Of a stretch of 64,000 nucleotides of DNA, positions 61,201-64,000 are shown one piece after another. The stretch spans positions 868,001 through 932,000 of the forward strand of contig NZ_JAINVW010000003.1 of assembly GCF_019880545.1 (NCBI RefSeq), given 5' to 3'. This DNA is from Flagellimonas meishanensis. GTDB taxonomy: Bacteria; Bacteroidota; Bacteroidia; Flavobacteriales; Flavobacteriaceae. Below the pieces are notes generated by a model that was given only the letters and a program-made list of their open reading frames with translations, did no database searches and was not told the origin of the DNA. A program made the translations under genes and the position numbers. Position 1 is the stretch's first letter. Every line of letters begins with the position of its first letter.

Positions 61201-62178
61201 CTAAAACCATTTTTTGCGCTTAAAAATGATGATAGTGACCACGGCGACAAAAATCATGATTCCCAACAGCACAAAATATCCATGGGCCCATTTTAGCTCG
61301 GGTATATTTTCGAAGTTCATGCCATAAATTCCCGCCAAAAAGGTAAGCGGAATAAAAATTACTGAAAAAATGGTCAAGGTCTTCATCACCTCATTAAGCC
61401 TATGTCCCTGTATACTGAAAAACAGGTTGATTTGGCTCTCCAACTCCTGAATGTCCGATTCAATTTCGTTCAAAAGTCCATTGACCTGTTCGCGCAGTTC
61501 ACTGAAGTACTTGTTTTGGAAGCCTTTTACCTCAACGCTCTCCAGTTTTACCACCACATCGCGAAGTCCATGCCCTGCTTTCTTAAACTGATGGATAATT
61601 GCTTTCTTCTGCTCCACTTCTACCATAAACTGGGGTGTGGGCTCTTGTTTGGTGGTGTAGACCAGGTCATCCATTATCACCATTTCCTCATACTTTTGTT
61701 TGTAATTGTTCACGATCGTCTCCAAAATGAAAAAGAGCAGATAGTCCGCCTTCTTCTTCCTAATGATTCCCTTGTTGTCGAAAATCCGTTTTCGGATCCA
61801 ATCAAAATGATCCCCCTGCTTTTCCTGGATGCACCATACAAAATCCTTGGCAACCACAAAGAACATTTGTTCCGCTTCCAGCTCATTATCCTCCGTTTTT
61901 AATATCCTTGCCGCCAAAAAGAGCTGGTCCTCCAATTCTATCACCTTGTTGCCTAAATTGGGATTGAGCAAGAGCCTTAGCAAAAAGTCGTCCAGTTCAT
62001 TGCCCAGCACCATCTTCCTGAACTCTTCCGGGAAGTCCAAACCATAGGTGTTTACCCAGGTTATGGTCTTGTCGCCCTTGGATAACCGCCCATCGGCTTC
62101 CAGGGAAAACTTGCGGTTGTAATAGCTTTCTTGAGAATAATTTATTACCCAAGTATTGTTTTCAAATTCAGTGGCCAT
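61201..62178 (-). CDS. corA: CorA-family magnesium/cobalt transporter
   Basis: A 325-residue inner-membrane channel for Mg2+. The N-terminal cytosolic alpha/beta domain (about 1-190) is followed by the long coiled stalk helix. The two C-terminal transmembrane helices (about 265-285 and 298-318) follow, and the loop between them carries the family signature YGMNFENIPEL (GMN motif). The C-terminal basic end FKRKKWF is typical. The pentameric channel closes when cytosolic Mg2+ is high. The gene diverges from the MscS-like gene at 62248 with about 70 bases between. Confidence 0.94.
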   Translation of the reverse strand: MATEFENNTWVINYSQESYYNRKFSLEADGRLSKGDKTITWVNTYGLDFPEEFRKMVLGNELDDFLLRLLLNPNLGNKVIELEDQLFLAARILKTEDNELEAEQMFFVVAKDFVWCIQEKQGDHFDWIRKRIFDNKGIIRKKKADYLLFFILETIVNNYKQKYEEMVIMDDLVYTTKQEPTPQFMVEVEQKKAIIHQFKKAGHGLRDVVVKLESVEVKGFQNKYFSELREQVNGLLNEIESDIQELESQINLFFSIQGHRLNEVMKTLTIFSVIFIPLTFLAGIYGMNFENIPELKWAHGYFVLLGIMIFVAVVTIIIFKRKKWF

Positions 62179-62247
62179 CGTGTAGAAATAAAGGATGTTA
62201 TTTGTAGTTTAGAGCAATAAGTTAATTTAAAAAATTTGAATAATGTC

Positions 62248-62784
62248 ATGCTAGACGTAATGCCCTTTAAAACCGAAATCCTGATGACCATCGTTTTGCT
62301 GGTTTTGATTTTTGTGATCAACTCCTTGGGGAAACGTGCCATACGAAGATTTGGCAGGATCAGTTCCATCGACATGAACAACCGCAAAATAATTTTTTAT
62401 CTCCACAACCTTATGTTTTATGCTCTTGCTCTGGTCGGCATCTCCATAATCTGGGGAGTCAACCTGCAGGAGTTCTCCGTTTTCCTTTCATCTATTTTGG
62501 CCATTTTGGGCGTTGGTTTTGTGGCCCAATGGTCCATACTTTCCAATTTGACCGCCAGTGTCATCTTGTTTTTTAACCATCCTCTGCGACTCGGGGACCG
62601 TATCAGGGTATTGGACAAGGATTTTGACTGGACCGGAAAAGTAGAGGACCTTAGTGGTTTTTATCTTTTTATGCGGACCGATGACGGAAGAAGAATTACC
62701 ATTCCTACCAATTTGGTCATACAAAAAGGCATCGAAATCCTACAGCCCGAGGTAGAGGCTTTTGATGATGAGGGGGAATTTTGA
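62248..62784 (+). CDS. short mechanosensitive-channel (MscS) domain protein
   Basis: A 178-residue inner-membrane protein from the ATG at 62248; a TTG 12 bases upstream is an alternative. Three transmembrane stretches (about 8-25, 53-75 and 84-110) are followed by the MscS beta domain. The pore helix region is ILAILGVGFVAQWSILSNLT, and the beta domain is FFNHPLRLGDRIRVLDKDFD, GKVEDLSGFYLFMRTDDGRR, ITIPTNLVIQKGIEIL. It is shorter than E. coli MscS (286), lacking the C-terminal cage. It probably releases solutes on osmotic downshock. It stands next to corA. Confidence 0.88.
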   Translation: MLDVMPFKTEILMTIVLLVLIFVINSLGKRAIRRFGRISSIDMNNRKIIFYLHNLMFYALALVGISIIWGVNLQEFSVFLSSILAILGVGFVAQWSILSNLTASVILFFNHPLRLGDRIRVLDKDFDWTGKVEDLSGFYLFMRTDDGRRITIPTNLVIQKGIEILQPEVEAFDDEGEF

Positions 62785-62918
62785 TATGGAGTTTCGTTTG
62801 GTGCGAATGAACTGCTCAATAATTAGCTTGAAATCATAACCCATTTTTAACATGGATACCCGGTTAAATTCCATTAAGTAGCATATTTTGCTTTTCTTTG
62901 ATAGGTAAATCTTGCCCC

Positions 62919-64000
62919 ATGAACCCTTCTGCTTCCGGTTGGATAAAAAAGTTTGGACACCTCGTTGATGATGGACCCAAAGCCTTCGATAACTTCGAAG
63001 GGCTGTACCATGAGCTGAAGAAAAATGGGTTTGTTTATGGCATCCATCTTGACATTCCAGCCTTTATTGAAGTGGAACACACCTTGACGGAGGACGAGGC
63101 CGCCAAAATAAATCTGCTAACCGCCCTTTATTTTTCCTACCTCTTTGAAACCCGAAACACGGATTTCGACACTTTCGTAAACACTGTTTTTGATTACTAT
63201 AAATCGCTGGAGGTTGGTAAGATTTCCTTTTTGAACAAAATACTGAGTGGTACGCATACAGTTTCGAAACTGGAGAAACTGATGGATTCCAGGATCTATA
63301 TGGGTGGAAATGCCTTCAGCAGGGCCTTTGGCAACAGCATCACCAATTCCCTTTTGTTTGTGGACATCCTCATTTTCCAGAACTATCTTAAAAATCCGGG
63401 GCAAACCATGGAGCATGCCCAGTTGTTGGAATATGTTACCATGAACATTGTATACAGGGCACTGAGTTCCAAAAAAACCCATGAAACCGACGAAAAACTG
63501 ATTCAGGTCTTGGCTGCATCTTTGACCTATGTGGACTTAAATGATGCAAAATTCGATGGGTCATATAGAGCGCTTTTCCAGAAAAACTTTACGGAATACG
63601 AAAAAGATTATTTTCTGGATATGGCCTGCCTGACCATTTGGGAGGACAAGGCATTGGACTATACCGAATCGGATTACATTTTTAACCTTGGACTGGACTT
63701 GGATAAGTCAAAAATCGAGGTGAGATCTGCATTGAATTTTGTGCAGGATTTTTTTCAGAAAAACGCCTCAAGGGTACCCTATTTGAATGACAAAAATTTG
63801 GCCGTACAGTTCTATGAAGGAATGTCAAAAAGTGTGAGCAAACTCATCTTGAGAAACAGCAAAAGACTCAAAAAAGAGCTTGCTGAAAGTCGGGAATTGG
63901 TCACTCTATTGTCTAAATCCACCGTTAAGGAATTGGACCCTGAAGAGCGAAAAAAAGTGCAGAAACAATTGATCGATGTTTTTAAGAGCATCCCTTCCTT
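62919..64000 (+). CDS. LETM1-related protein, 3' end beyond the window
   Basis: An open frame of 360 codons from the ATG at 62919 (MNPSASGWIKKFGHLVDDGP) with no stop before the right edge of the window. It is helical, with segments like LVDDGPKAFDNFEGLYHELK and KYFSYLF-like stretches, and near the end VKELDPEERKKVQKQLIDVF, which has the start of a LETM1-like helix region. A close match in kind is the LETM1-related biofilm-associated protein annotated in Flavobacteriaceae at about 395 residues. About 35 residues are likely missing. Function unknown, possibly cell-surface or biofilm related by name only. Confidence 0.75.
   Translation, partial: MNPSASGWIKKFGHLVDDGPKAFDNFEGLYHELKKNGFVYGIHLDIPAFIEVEHTLTEDEAAKINLLTALYFSYLFETRNTDFDTFVNTVFDYYKSLEVGKISFLNKILSGTHTVSKLEKLMDSRIYMGGNAFSRAFGNSITNSLLFVDILIFQNYLKNPGQTMEHAQLLEYVTMNIVYRALSSKKTHETDEKLIQVLAASLTYVDLNDAKFDGSYRALFQKNFTEYEKDYFLDMACLTIWEDKALDYTESDYIFNLGLDLDKSKIEVRSALNFVQDFFQKNASRVPYLNDKNLAVQFYEGMSKSVSKLILRNSKRLKKELAESRELVTLLSKSTVKELDPEERKKVQKQLIDVFKSIPS

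Overview
The window is 64 kb of chromosome from a member of the Bacteroidota, most likely a marine Flavobacteriaceae of the Muricauda/Flagellimonas kind. The evidence is in the genes and their control signals. Several genes carry promoters of the Bacteroidota type (TTTG or TTG, 19-22 bases, TAnnTTTG; for example at rpmH, rpmE2 and purL). Family markers include a single-chain purL, a carB lacking its C-terminal regulatory domain, the alternative GlmU-like protein, DUF4199 and DUF2490 proteins, a FadN-type beta-oxidation operon, and a LETM1-related protein cut off at the right edge. The genus is an inference. I see no rRNA, tRNA, CRISPR array, transposase or phage genes.

Layout. 0-4.5 kb: gnd, two lipoproteins (one with a collagen-like stretch) and a surface-type protein built from 144-bp tandem repeats. 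4.5-12 kb: carB, rpmH (a 52-residue gene), a TPR membrane protein, a lytic transglycosylase, a hydrolase, a small acetyltransferase and the tRNA methylthiotransferase mtaB. 12-13.7 kb: the most foreign-looking stretch, with a 17-unit heptanucleotide array followed by an AT-rich membrane-protein gene set between nested mirror-image repeats and a structured 137-bp element. 13.7-25.4 kb: GlmU-like protein, rpmE2, a DUF4199 protein, a glycosyltransferase, a phosphohexomutase, an MsbA-like ABC exporter, an ECF sigma operon, an RsmB-type methyltransferase, and an AraC regulator followed by an SDR enzyme. 25.4-32.3 kb: a secreted M20 peptidase, two AT-rich unknown genes, purL and a GNAT gene.

32.3-40.6 kb is a fatty-acid degradation locus: an acyl-CoA ligase, then a MarR regulator leading fadN, fadA and an acyl-CoA dehydrogenase. 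A perfect 24-bp palindrome lies over the promoter of the MarR gene. A four-helix-bundle gene flanked by AT-rich repeats interrupts the operon. 40.7-44.8 kb holds trehalose metabolism: a GH15 enzyme divergent from an OtsA-OtsB fusion. 44.8-56.9 kb is a one-directional run of mostly exported proteins (beta-propeller/NTF2, M28 and M1 peptidases, TolB-propeller amidohydrolase, sortilin-like repeat protein, DUF2490), probably for peptide or organic-matter use.

56.9-64 kb: a hydrolase-OsmC fusion, a Cu/Zn superoxide dismutase lipoprotein, a MarR-GNAT fusion, OmpW, CorA, a short MscS-like protein and the partial LETM1-like gene. Most of the window is ordinary core genome. The observations most worth following up are the mirrored cassette at 12.7-13.7 kb, the repeat-flanked four-helix-bundle insertion at 38.4 kb, the MarR operator at 34.2 kb and the homogenised repeats at 3.1-4.1 kb. 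None is clearly a new biological system on sequence alone.
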